The translations under genes and the position numbers were made by a program. Positions 27,820 through 36,738 of a DNA stretch of 64,000 nt are shown here, one piece after another. Where the stretch lies: assembly GCA_008012315.1 (NCBI GenBank), contig SSEL01000015.1, positions 28,558-92,557 on the forward strand, given 5' to 3'. Source of the DNA: Rhodospirillaceae bacterium (GTDB lineage: Bacteria > Pseudomonadota > Alphaproteobacteria > Dongiales > Dongiaceae). Under the pieces are notes generated by a model that did not search any database, was not told where the DNA came from, and saw nothing but the letters and a program-made list of their open reading frames with translations. Positions within the stretch are counted from its first letter, which is position 1; each line of letters opens with the position of its first letter.

Positions 27820-30585
27820 TCAGGCCTCTCCCGGCATCAACACGAACATGCCAATTACATCCGACGGCAGGGCGGCCTCCACCGTGACGCGCGAAGCAGA
27901 GCCTGACGCGGCGCGGAGACGAGCGTGGTCCTGCATAAGTTCTTGCGCGCGTGAGCGGGCGAAGTCCGCGATCGATCCGTTGAGCAGGCTCGGCAAGTCC
28001 TCCTTCGCCTTCGCGATGAACCTGTCGCGTGCGACGGGCGCAAGATCGGACGTGGCCGGTGTGTTGAGCCACTCCCGGGCGGTCTCACCTACCGCTACGA
28101 TCCGGTCGCCCTGGATCGCGACGAGTGCGGCTTCCTCCGCCAGCAGCAATCGCTCTTTGCGGGCATGAACAGTCAGTTTGAACCGGATACGCAGGAGAGC
28201 GAGGCGCGTCAGTTGCTGGACGGCGGCGGTCGGCCAGGCGCCGACCCGGCCGATGCCGAGACTCGATAGGGATTCGGGATCGAGCGACGCTTCGATCAGT
28301 GACTCAGCGAGAGTGGCCGTCAGAGGATGTGTCCTAGTGAGCAGCGCAGTGCCCGACGGCGCCGGCTCGGTAGTCGCCAGGCGCACCGACCCGATCAGAT
28401 CATGCTCTTTCAACCGCTCACGCAGGCCGGCGTCGAGGGCATCGATATGCGCGAGGAGTATGGTTTTCCGGGTTTCCAGAGGTACACCGAAGCGGGCCAT
28501 CGCCCGTTCCACGAAAAGCCTTGCCTCCGCCGGCGAGCCGAGGAGCGTGCGCACCTTCTCCCATTCCGGGGCGACTTCCTGCGGCTTCATCGCATTCTGC
28601 GCGAAACGCGCTCGGGACCGTATCTCGTTTTCGGAAGCATCGCGCCACCGCGCCTCCATCACCTTGGCCCCATCGTCGAGGCGAAGATCGAGGGTCAGCT
28701 GGTGGGGCACGCCATGGCGCAGCATCATTGACGCCATCAGCGCATCCGTCACCGGCCCGCGCTCCTCGGGAAGCGGCACGGTCACGCCCGTCGCCTTTCG
28801 GATCTCCTCGGCCTTGCGAAGAATGACCTCGAGCACCGCGCCGTCGATGGCGCTATCCGAGGAGAACATCATGATCGAACGGACGAGTTCCGCCGGCTGG
28901 CCGAAGCGGTCCACCCGCCCTTCACGCTGTTGGTGACGGGTTGGGTTCCACGACAGGTCGTAGTGGACGACGGTATCGAACAGCTGCTGAAGGTTGATGC
29001 CTTCCGACAGACAATCGGTGGCGACCAGAATCCGCTGGACCGGCTTTTCGTCATCAGCGGTCGCCATCTCGGCGACACGATCACGCCGCTCGTCCGGCGT
29101 AAGAACGCCCGTGACGGCTTCGATGGTCAGTTTCGGGAAGGCCTTGCGTAGGCAATCACGAACATGCTCGGCCGTCGCCAGAAAGCGACAGAAGACGACA
29201 GGATTTACGCCCTTCTTGATGAGGGGCGTCAACGCATCGACCAAGGCCGCCAGCTTCGGATCGGGCTTGCCGACCAATTCTTCAGCGCGCTTCACAAGGG
29301 CAAGAAGCTCCGGATCGGCATCGAAGGGCGTGCCCGGTTCGAGATCGACGGCGTCCTCGTCGTCGCCGTCATCATCATAAATCTGCGGTTCGAGACGATT
29401 GCTCTCGCTCGACATGCGGTTCCGCAACGCGCTCAAGCCCGCCGCTGGCGAAGAGCCAACACAGCGCATTAGGGCCAGCGTGCCCCAAAAGGCCAGGCGC
29501 CGCTCCCGCTGGCCAGAGCCTGCCCGGGAGACGATCCCGAAACAGTAATCGAGAACGGCTTCCTGGAACGCCCGATGGGTGTCGGACAGACGATAAGCGA
29601 ACTCTGTCGTCTCATGCTTCGGGAAGGCGCGGTCTTCATCCCAATCCCCGGAGACGAGATCGATACGACGGCGCTGCACAAAATGCCGCGCTAAGCGCTC
29701 GCGATACCGTGTGTCCTCGAACTCCATCGAGGCGAATGACGGGTCGACGAGCGAGAGAAGTCGCGCGAAAGCCTCTTCATCGCCGGAATGCGGCGTCGCG
29801 GTCAGAAGGATCATCCGTCGCTCGAGATTCCGAGCTAGCCCGGAAAGAAGCTCGAAGCGTTGCTGCCGACCCTGATGCGTGCCCACGCATGCATGGGCTT
29901 CATCGACGATGACGAAATCCGGGCATGCACGAGCGAAACCTTCGCGCCGCTTCTCAGCCTTGATGTAGTCGAGACTGACGACCGTGAAGGGATAGGCGTC
30001 GAATAGCGTCTGAGCGAGCGGCAGGCTGCGTTCCAGGCGGCTTGCAGTGCCTGACGTAACTGGGACGGCGTCGATCCCGAAGCGTGCCTTCAGCTCGCCG
30101 ACCCATTGCTCGACGAGATGTGGCGGGCAGAGCACCGAGAATGCTTCCACCTCACCCCGATCCATTAACTCGCGCAGAATGAGGCCGGCTTCGATCGTCT
30201 TGCCGATACCGACATCGTCCGCGATCAGCAGGCGCGGCGCTGATAGACGAAGCGCCATCAGCAAGGGCACGAGCTGGTAGGTCCGGGGTTCGAAGGCGAG
30301 TTGGGCGGCGGACCGGAAGGGGCCTGCGCCACGGCGCAGCATCAGGCGCATCGCGTCTGCAAGCAGCGCCGCCTTCGCTTGAACCGTCACCGCAGCGTTC
30401 GCAGGAAGGTCGAAGCGGGCAGGCTCGACTGGCAGAAGTTCGAGCATGGGATCGAGGACGATGGTGTCGCTCTCGCCGCCCGAAAGTGGGCGAAGTGCCA
30501 GAATGCCGTCCTGCGTCGACGGTAGCGCGACCCATTCGCGCCCGCGGGCCCGAACCAGATCACCGGGGGCAAAATCCAGCGTCAT
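27820..30585 (-). CDS. SNF2/RapA-type helicase, DISARM DrmD-like
   Basis: 921 aa. ATPase lobe 1 has ADDVGIGKTIEAGLILREL (about residues 120-140), VSLDYIKAEKR, the DEAH box VIVDEAHACVG (about 227) and LLTATPHSGDEE; lobe 2 has VFCRFLATAEHV, LVATDCLSEGINLQ and the arginine-finger motif HQQREGRVDRFGQ. This layout matches HepA/RapA-like helicases such as DrmD of class 1 DISARM. It overlaps the giant helicase gene by 4 bp (ATGA). Expected to translocate on double-stranded DNA. Confidence 0.88.
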   Translation of the reverse strand: MTLDFAPGDLVRARGREWVALPSTQDGILALRPLSGGESDTIVLDPMLELLPVEPARFDLPANAAVTVQAKAALLADAMRLMLRRGAGPFRSAAQLAFEPRTYQLVPLLMALRLSAPRLLIADDVGIGKTIEAGLILRELMDRGEVEAFSVLCPPHLVEQWVGELKARFGIDAVPVTSGTASRLERSLPLAQTLFDAYPFTVVSLDYIKAEKRREGFARACPDFVIVDEAHACVGTHQGRQQRFELLSGLARNLERRMILLTATPHSGDEEAFARLLSLVDPSFASMEFEDTRYRERLARHFVQRRRIDLVSGDWDEDRAFPKHETTEFAYRLSDTHRAFQEAVLDYCFGIVSRAGSGQRERRLAFWGTLALMRCVGSSPAAGLSALRNRMSSESNRLEPQIYDDDGDDEDAVDLEPGTPFDADPELLALVKRAEELVGKPDPKLAALVDALTPLIKKGVNPVVFCRFLATAEHVRDCLRKAFPKLTIEAVTGVLTPDERRDRVAEMATADDEKPVQRILVATDCLSEGINLQQLFDTVVHYDLSWNPTRHQQREGRVDRFGQPAELVRSIMMFSSDSAIDGAVLEVILRKAEEIRKATGVTVPLPEERGPVTDALMASMMLRHGVPHQLTLDLRLDDGAKVMEARWRDASENEIRSRARFAQNAMKPQEVAPEWEKVRTLLGSPAEARLFVERAMARFGVPLETRKTILLAHIDALDAGLRERLKEHDLIGSVRLATTEPAPSGTALLTRTHPLTATLAESLIEASLDPESLSSLGIGRVGAWPTAAVQQLTRLALLRIRFKLTVHARKERLLLAEEAALVAIQGDRIVAVGETAREWLNTPATSDLAPVARDRFIAKAKEDLPSLLNGSIADFARSRAQELMQDHARLRAASGSASRVTVEAALPSDVIGMFVLMPGEA

Positions 30586-33500
30586 GAGGACGCGCCCCCA
30601 AAGATCACGATCATTCCGTCGGGCATGCCCGCAGCAGACGTCTCCGGTAACTCGAATAGCGTCCAGCCCTTAGCGTCAGCTTCCTGGCGCGTTTCCTTGG
30701 TCAGCGGAGAGGCGCAGGCGGCGATGAAGTGACTGCGCCAGGTGAAGCTCATCTCCTGACCCGAAAAGCTGACGGGTGAGCTATCCGGAGGCGGAAGCCC
30801 CTTGTCCTTGAAGACGTTCGTCCACTCGGCGTCTTCAGCCGGGAGACTCGATGCAACAGCGAGCGCGACCTTGCCCCGTGCGAGATCGATTAGCATCTGC
30901 TTTGCTTCAACGCTCGTGCGGTCGATCAGCTCGTGATCGGGCTGGTTAAAATACGAGAGCAGGCAGCGATAGCAGCCGCGAACGCAAGCCTCGCCATCGC
31001 GAGTGACGAGCAGCTTCGCGTCGCCCGCTGCGATCGCCTCATCGACCTTCTCGAAGTGCATAAGAACTAGCGCTTCTCGCGCGACCTTGCGAAGGGCCTG
31101 CGGATCTTCGACCAAGCGGCTCAGCACCCCGGCGCCACCCTCGGTCGCCTCGTAAGCCAGGATGGCGCGACGGTTATCGCGTGCGGGCAGCGGCTCGCCG
31201 AGAATCTCACCTTCTTCCAGTTGGAAAACGACTTCGATTCCGCGCATGAGGGCATGTTGAACCGTAGGGATTGTCTCGGCTGCGTAGGCCGAGGGCTCGC
31301 TGAAGCGGAAGAGAAGCGCGTTCTTGTGGTCGCGGACGATAGGAACGATGCGAACCGGCCGCACGACATCCGGCGGCACATCGAGATCCGGGTCTTCGTC
31401 TTCGGACTTTGCCCAGTAACCGCTGCGCGGGTCGATATAGAAACCGAACTTGGTCTGCTGGGCGCGCCGTTTCAGTCCTTTGTTGATCCGGCTAATCTCG
31501 GCGCTGTTGGCATATTGCAGGGAGAGGATCGAGGTATCTTCGCAGCGGAAGTCGGCCTCGGTGATCTGGATCCGGCCGTCCCGTTTCGGCCACGCAAACA
31601 CAGTCTGAATCTCGAAACCCTGCCGGACGCGCTCCTCATCATTTGCCGTGATCCGCTCTGCGGGAGCGGCTTCGACATTGTCAATCCGGAGTGTTCTCTG
31701 CACGGGAACTTCGCCCGCCATCGGGCTATTGCAGGCGTGGCACCGCTCGACCTCACCGTCGTGGCAGGCGCCGCAGTTCGAGCAGATGAAGATGTCTTTG
31801 GTGGCAAGCTCCGACCCGTCTCCGGTCCGGACCTCCGGCGGCAGCTTCGCCTTCATGACCCTGTAGGCGCGACCCTCGTGATAGATCAGGCTGCGCGGCC
31901 CAAACTCCGAGATGGCTAGGAAACGAGCGCGTTGCAGGAACGAACCGGTTTTCCCCTCTCCAGGGATGAAGGCATAGAGCGGTAGACGGGGGAAATTATA
32001 TCCCGGCAGGAATCCCTCGGTCGCGAGATAGCGGTACGAATAGAAGTCCGATCCATTCGAAGCCTTCCCCTGCTCAAGAATCGTGATTTGGTCGCTCGCC
32101 TGCATCTGCGCAGCTTTGATTCGACGACGATCCGCGCCCGAGAGGCCCGTGATCTCCGAGCGGGCATTGGCCTCCATCAGTTGCGTCCGAGCCGAGTTAT
32201 AGAGTTCTCGCCAGCGATCGAAGGCGCGATCGAACTCCTGCGGTGCTCGCTGTGCGACCGCGGTGATGAAATCGTCTGGATCGCTCATCCAGACCGGCTT
32301 GCGGCCGTCCACCGAAGCGAGAATCTGATCGAGGACGCGCTTCATCGGCGGATGTGCCGCAATCGCCAACTCAGGCCGGTCGATGACGTCGTGGATTTCT
32401 TGCTTCAGCGGATAGCCCGTCTGGGTCAGGTCGAGGACTTCCGGGATGTCCGGAGACAGGGCCAGCTTCGCTTCGGCAAGCCAGACGGCATGCAGATGCG
32501 AGCGCACGAGTTCTTCATTGGTGATGTCAAGCGCCGGAGGCCGAACGACACCAGCCACCATCTCATTGCGCCGCTCAAAGAAGTACTGATCGTGCGGTGA
32601 TTGAGCGGCGCAATAGGTCACTATGACGGCGGCCTGCCCGGAACGACCTGCACGACCCGCACGCTGGGCATAATTCGCCGGCGTCGGCGGCACGTTTCTC
32701 AGATAGACGGCATTGAGCGCGGAAATATCGACGCCAAGCTCCATGGTCGGCGAACAGAACAGGGCAGGGAGAAATTGTTCTGACTCACCCGCCGATTTGA
32801 GGTCGGCGGCATTCTTCGTGAGACTTTCCCGATCCTCCTTCTCAAATCGGAAGCGCCACTCACGCCATTCGCGCTGTCTCTGGGAGACTTGTGCCGTGTG
32901 CTCACGGCCTTCGAGTCCCCAATAACTGCTGCGGCCGATCTTCAAATCGACGGCGATCTCATTGTAGAGATCATGAAAGTAGCGATTGCCCTGCGCTTCG
33001 CCGGTGCGGATGGCTTTGCCAGGAACGATACGAACCGCCGAAGGGGACAGACGCCAGCCCTGCAGGTCAGCCTCTATGTCGACGCGCGACACCAGACCCT
33101 CATGAGCCAAGAGTTCCATCAGGCCCGTCATCACCGTCAGGTAATCCGTCTTGCCGAGCTTGGTCCCGAATACGCTTTTGCGATTTATGAGCCGGCCGAT
33201 GCGAGAATTGTGTCCGGCCCGGATGATCGTCTGTTCTTCCCGCAGCCCCACCCGGTCTTTGCCCGGAGCTTGCAGAAACAGCGTCGTGCGGCTCCTTGGT
33301 GTCTCCTTCGCGTCGATGGCCCAGGGGGTGCGCAGAAGATTTCGGGACTTTTGAGCGACAGCGTCGAGGACGGTCAGATCAAGCGCTTCCGTTCCAACGG
33401 CTAGGCCATCGAGCATGGCACCGAGGAGCAGCTTCAGCATCGCCTTGCGCGCGGGCACGTCGAGCGCCCCGAAATCCGGTAAAATAGCTGTAAGACGCTC

Positions 33501-35774
33501 TGTATCTTCCGCAATGTCATCGAGTCCGATGAAGGCAACATCGATGAGCTTGAGCACGGAGAGGCTCGGGTTGGTGTAGCGCCACCCACGGCGCAGATCT
33601 GTCCAGAGCCGATGGGCGAGAACCTTGGCGAGGGAGCGTTGGGCGTCTTCGCGAACTACGGCTCCAGCCTCGGGATCCAGCATCCAATGGACACGTGCGT
33701 CCTTGTTGGCCGCGGTGAACCCAAGCGCCTTCACTACCCGAAGACCAAATTCGTCCTCGGCCATACCGTCGTCACCGGCGTCCAGAACCGCCCGCAGGAT
33801 CGCGCCGCGCAAGAGGCTGACAAACAGGAAATCGTTGAAGTGACCCGCCTGGAGGGCAGCGTCCTGCCGGTTGTCGGTGAAACCGAGCAACTTCCTTTTC
33901 TCTTTGGGAACGCTGCTGTTGCTCCAGTTCATCCATTCTAAAGCGGTCGAAACGAGGAGTGTCGTGGCCGAGCTTCGACCCTCACCGGACAGCCCGGCGA
34001 GCTTGGTTCGCTCCCGCATGTTGGGATTCGGTTGGTCGAGACAGCACGGGCAGAAGCCAAACTTCCCCGGCAAGAACCAAAAGCTCTTCCCCGACGTATT
34101 GTAGCGTCCACTAGGTGCGACGGTGAGCAGCTCCGGCGCCCTGCGCTTCCTGTTCGCTCTGAGGCGCTCGATGCCGTTTCGCTCCTCGCGCCAATCTTCA
34201 GGATACGTGTCGATCTCGCCTGTGAAAGCGTACTCGGGATCGCCGTCGCCCGTTGGAGTCAGATAGCCCGCCGTATCCGCTTCTTGGTCATCGAGTGGCG
34301 CATCATCAATGTTCCTTGGCAGGAACAGACTGCCATCCGCATCTTCGGTCTTCGTGACGACGTGGACCTCATGTCCGCATTCGCGGCAGAAACGAGTTGG
34401 GTAAAGGCGATCGCCTGGCGCGTTGGGATCTTCGAGCTGGCCTTCGAACAAGACATTTCTGGGTTGCTGAGTCAGCGTGGTGAAAACTTCGCCTGCGCCA
34501 GAGATGAACTGATGGAGTTTGAACGCCAGAAATGCGCTCGTCCCTGAGCCACCTCGCTCCGTTTCCGGAAGGCTGACTCGGGTCAGGAACGCCTCGAGAC
34601 TGGTTCGGCAGGTTTCTATGCCGACGCCGCTATCCTTCGACAGCAGCGCGACGGCATCTTCAAAAGGGATCGGCTTCTTGCGCTTGAGTTCCTGCGCGTC
34701 ATCCAGGCCGATCGCCAGTTCGGTCCACACCGCAAGTGGGTGCTCCTTCAGAACCTCGTCTGTCAGATCATCTGGAAGGGGAGATGTCAGGATAGACGCA
34801 AGCTTCGGCCGCACGTCGTCGAGTTTCAGCAGGTCATCCGTCGCCCGCCGAAGTGACTCATCGATGACCGATTCGGAGCCGATAGATGTGCCGAAAAGGC
34901 GCGACGCAACATCCGCTACAGCCTGCGCTCGGTTGGCGTCGGATCCTTCGCTTGCCATGGTGGCCGAAGTTCCGATGCAGATTGGCGCCTTGTCCGGCGT
35001 GCAGCGATCGCGAAGACGACGAACAAGAATGGCGACGTCAGCACCTTGGCGACCGCGATAGGTATGCAGTTCATCGAGAACGATGAAATCAAGGCCGCTT
35101 GCGTTCTCTATGACTTTGGTGTCGAGGCTGTCCTGCCGCGTCAGAAGCAGCTCGGCCATCATGAAGTTGGTCAGCAGAATGTCTGGCGGTTCATCGGCAA
35201 TCCGTTGCCGGTCCTCCTGGCTCTCCTGGCCCGTGTAGCGCCGCACGATCGGCTTAATCTCACTGGGCAGGCCAGATTGGGAGATGAACCTTTCGATCTC
35301 CTTGATCTGGCTATTGGCCAGTGCGTTCATCGGATAAACGATGACGGCGCTGGTTCTGCGCGGCCTTCCAGCTTTTCGTGCACGGACGATTGCATCGACG
35401 ACCGGCACAAAGAAGCAGAGCGACTTGCCCGACCCCGTTCCGGTGGTGACCACGTAACTCTGGCCTGCACGAGCCTTTGCGATTGATTGCGCCTGATGGC
35501 GATGAAATTGCACGGGCGTCGCGCCAAATCGGAATATTCTCCCGGTCGCTTCGTCAAGATCGCCGGAAGCCACGAGAGCGTCGACGGTCGGGCCCCTAAG
35601 ATACTGAGGGTTTAGGGAAAGAAGCGCGTCTGGCCAGAAACGCCCCGCATCGTATTGGCGATTGATCTCGGTCTTTAGATCATCAGATCGAATGGTGCTG
35701 AACGACCGCGAGAAACGGGCATAGGAATCGATAAGACGATGGTCGAATTCAAACGCCTTCATTGCCTCCCCCAA
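30582..35774 (-). CDS. 1730-aa DEAD-box helicase with C-terminal DUF1998 domain
   Basis: Superfamily 2 helicase: Walker A TTGTGSGKS (about residue 110), VIVYPMNALANSQ, DELH box VLDELHTYRGRQGAD (about 233), and QRAGRAGRSGQ as motif VI (about 1050). Two Cys-rich zinc-binding segments appear (CRECGHEV about 465; CSNCGACHDGEVERCHACN about 1325). The C-terminus carries the DUF1998 cluster CVRGCYRCLLSYFNQPDHE (about 1600), as in MrfA, DrmB and DruE. It looks like DISARM DrmA and DrmB functions in one chain. First gene of the five-gene operon, 42 bp after the toxin gene. An internal ATG 12 bp downstream (MKAFEFD) is an alternative start. Confidence 0.88.
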   Translation of the reverse strand: MGEAMKAFEFDHRLIDSYARFSRSFSTIRSDDLKTEINRQYDAGRFWPDALLSLNPQYLRGPTVDALVASGDLDEATGRIFRFGATPVQFHRHQAQSIAKARAGQSYVVTTGTGSGKSLCFFVPVVDAIVRARKAGRPRRTSAVIVYPMNALANSQIKEIERFISQSGLPSEIKPIVRRYTGQESQEDRQRIADEPPDILLTNFMMAELLLTRQDSLDTKVIENASGLDFIVLDELHTYRGRQGADVAILVRRLRDRCTPDKAPICIGTSATMASEGSDANRAQAVADVASRLFGTSIGSESVIDESLRRATDDLLKLDDVRPKLASILTSPLPDDLTDEVLKEHPLAVWTELAIGLDDAQELKRKKPIPFEDAVALLSKDSGVGIETCRTSLEAFLTRVSLPETERGGSGTSAFLAFKLHQFISGAGEVFTTLTQQPRNVLFEGQLEDPNAPGDRLYPTRFCRECGHEVHVVTKTEDADGSLFLPRNIDDAPLDDQEADTAGYLTPTGDGDPEYAFTGEIDTYPEDWREERNGIERLRANRKRRAPELLTVAPSGRYNTSGKSFWFLPGKFGFCPCCLDQPNPNMRERTKLAGLSGEGRSSATTLLVSTALEWMNWSNSSVPKEKRKLLGFTDNRQDAALQAGHFNDFLFVSLLRGAILRAVLDAGDDGMAEDEFGLRVVKALGFTAANKDARVHWMLDPEAGAVVREDAQRSLAKVLAHRLWTDLRRGWRYTNPSLSVLKLIDVAFIGLDDIAEDTERLTAILPDFGALDVPARKAMLKLLLGAMLDGLAVGTEALDLTVLDAVAQKSRNLLRTPWAIDAKETPRSRTTLFLQAPGKDRVGLREEQTIIRAGHNSRIGRLINRKSVFGTKLGKTDYLTVMTGLMELLAHEGLVSRVDIEADLQGWRLSPSAVRIVPGKAIRTGEAQGNRYFHDLYNEIAVDLKIGRSSYWGLEGREHTAQVSQRQREWREWRFRFEKEDRESLTKNAADLKSAGESEQFLPALFCSPTMELGVDISALNAVYLRNVPPTPANYAQRAGRAGRSGQAAVIVTYCAAQSPHDQYFFERRNEMVAGVVRPPALDITNEELVRSHLHAVWLAEAKLALSPDIPEVLDLTQTGYPLKQEIHDVIDRPELAIAAHPPMKRVLDQILASVDGRKPVWMSDPDDFITAVAQRAPQEFDRAFDRWRELYNSARTQLMEANARSEITGLSGADRRRIKAAQMQASDQITILEQGKASNGSDFYSYRYLATEGFLPGYNFPRLPLYAFIPGEGKTGSFLQRARFLAISEFGPRSLIYHEGRAYRVMKAKLPPEVRTGDGSELATKDIFICSNCGACHDGEVERCHACNSPMAGEVPVQRTLRIDNVEAAPAERITANDEERVRQGFEIQTVFAWPKRDGRIQITEADFRCEDTSILSLQYANSAEISRINKGLKRRAQQTKFGFYIDPRSGYWAKSEDEDPDLDVPPDVVRPVRIVPIVRDHKNALLFRFSEPSAYAAETIPTVQHALMRGIEVVFQLEEGEILGEPLPARDNRRAILAYEATEGGAGVLSRLVEDPQALRKVAREALVLMHFEKVDEAIAAGDAKLLVTRDGEACVRGCYRCLLSYFNQPDHELIDRTSVEAKQMLIDLARGKVALAVASSLPAEDAEWTNVFKDKGLPPPDSSPVSFSGQEMSFTWRSHFIAACASPLTKETRQEADAKGWTLFELPETSAAGMPDGMIVIFGGASS

Positions 35775-35816
35775 CGCCCTTCTTTTCCACGATTTTGATC
35801 TACTCGCGGAAGTTGC

Positions 35817-36326
35817 TCAACTGAACAGTTTTCGTATATCCGCCATTGGTCGGAACAGCTTCAATGGCTGATCCGGAAACGGCAGGAAGCTCTCCCGCTC
35901 GTAAAACTGGCGGGCATTGTCTTTTGCATCGACGATCACTGCGAACGAAGCGATCTCGCTCTGTGCGGCACGGTAAAGAGCATCAGCAAGGAGAAACCGG
36001 CCGTAGCCTTTTCCCTGGTGCTGCCGATCCACCGCAAGACGGCCCAGCAGTGTCGCTGGTAGCAGCGGATATCTTGGCAGCTTCCGCACGGTTTGTTCTG
36101 GCAGTTCGCCGAGCTGGATCGAGGCCGACGAGAGCGTGTAGTAGCCCCCAATCACCCCGTCCGGCAGCACCAGGACGAAAGGCGCAGCCATGTTCTTCCG
36201 CGCATCCTGTCCGGCCTGGGTTCGAAAGTACCTGTCCAGCGGCTCTGCACCGCTCTCAAATTTGGAACGGTCGTGCTGCGAGCCGAGCGCTTCGACCCGA
36301 AGCGCTTCTCCGATTGCGCCGCCCAC
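35817..36326 (-). CDS. GNAT-family toxin (TacT-like)
   Basis: 169 aa. Acetyl-CoA-dependent N-acetyltransferase of the type II toxin class that acetylates aminoacyl-tRNA. The N-terminal FESGAEPLDRYFRTQAGQDARKN signature region of TacT/AtaT proteins is present, as is the acetyl-CoA loop RQHQGKGYGRFLLADAL (about residues 98-114) and the C-terminal YERESFLPFP. It starts 3 bp after the antitoxin stop. It lies 42 bp before the defence helicase gene on the same strand, so the pair may be co-transcribed with that operon. Confidence 0.85.
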   Translation of the reverse strand: MGGAIGEALRVEALGSQHDRSKFESGAEPLDRYFRTQAGQDARKNMAAPFVLVLPDGVIGGYYTLSSASIQLGELPEQTVRKLPRYPLLPATLLGRLAVDRQHQGKGYGRFLLADALYRAAQSEIASFAVIVDAKDNARQFYERESFLPFPDQPLKLFRPMADIRKLFS

Positions 36327-36329
36327 GCG

Positions 36330-36632
36330 TCAGACGCCGGCTCTCTCGCGATAGCGGCGGACCGTGTCGCGGAGGCGGTCATTGATCGGCTTCGGGCTTA
36401 GCAGCGCATCAACGAAGGCCTCGCTGTCTCGAACCGAAAGAGCTAGTTGGCTATGTTCCTCGATCGCGCGCCGGGCAGCATCTTGCACGCTCGTCAGCAC
36501 GAAATCCGTGAGTGACCGGCCCTGAAGACCTGCTGCCCGTTCAATCAGGCTCTTTTGCTCCGCCGTGACCCGAGCCTCAAGGCGCTCCGCCCTGGCTCGG
36601 CCACGAGATGCTCTTGAAGTTGCATTTGCCAT
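36330..36632 (-). CDS. DUF1778 antitoxin (TacA-like, ribbon-helix-helix)
   Basis: 100 aa from the ATG at 36630-36632 with AGGAG 7-10 nt upstream; a longer open frame upstream reads the divergent gene's DNA. RHH-type N-terminus (RAERLEARVTAEQKSLIERAAGLQGRSLTDFVLTSVQDAA) and a Pro-rich toxin-neutralising tail are typical of TacA. It should repress its own promoter together with the toxin. Promoter lies in the 36633-36738 divergent gap. Confidence 0.87.
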   Translation of the reverse strand: MANATSRASRGRARAERLEARVTAEQKSLIERAAGLQGRSLTDFVLTSVQDAARRAIEEHSQLALSVRDSEAFVDALLSPKPINDRLRDTVRRYRERAGV

Positions 36633-36714
36633 TGTCTTCTCCTGCCCCAATGTACGGCCATCTGCCGGCCACTTCAAGGGCCTTATTTTAGCCATTGACG
36701 GCATTCCTGTGAAC

Positions 36715-36726
36715 GTTGTAAACAAC
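36715..36726. promoter_or_regulatory. GTTGTAAACAAC palindrome in a divergent promoter region
   Basis: A perfect GTTGT-AA-ACAAC palindrome, flanked on both sides by GTGAACG (36709-36715 and 36732-36738), lies 12 bp before the ParA start and 83 bp from the antitoxin start. It is a plausible operator for the HTH-ParA protein. Confidence 0.45.
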
Positions 36727-36738
36727 ACGCTGTGAACG

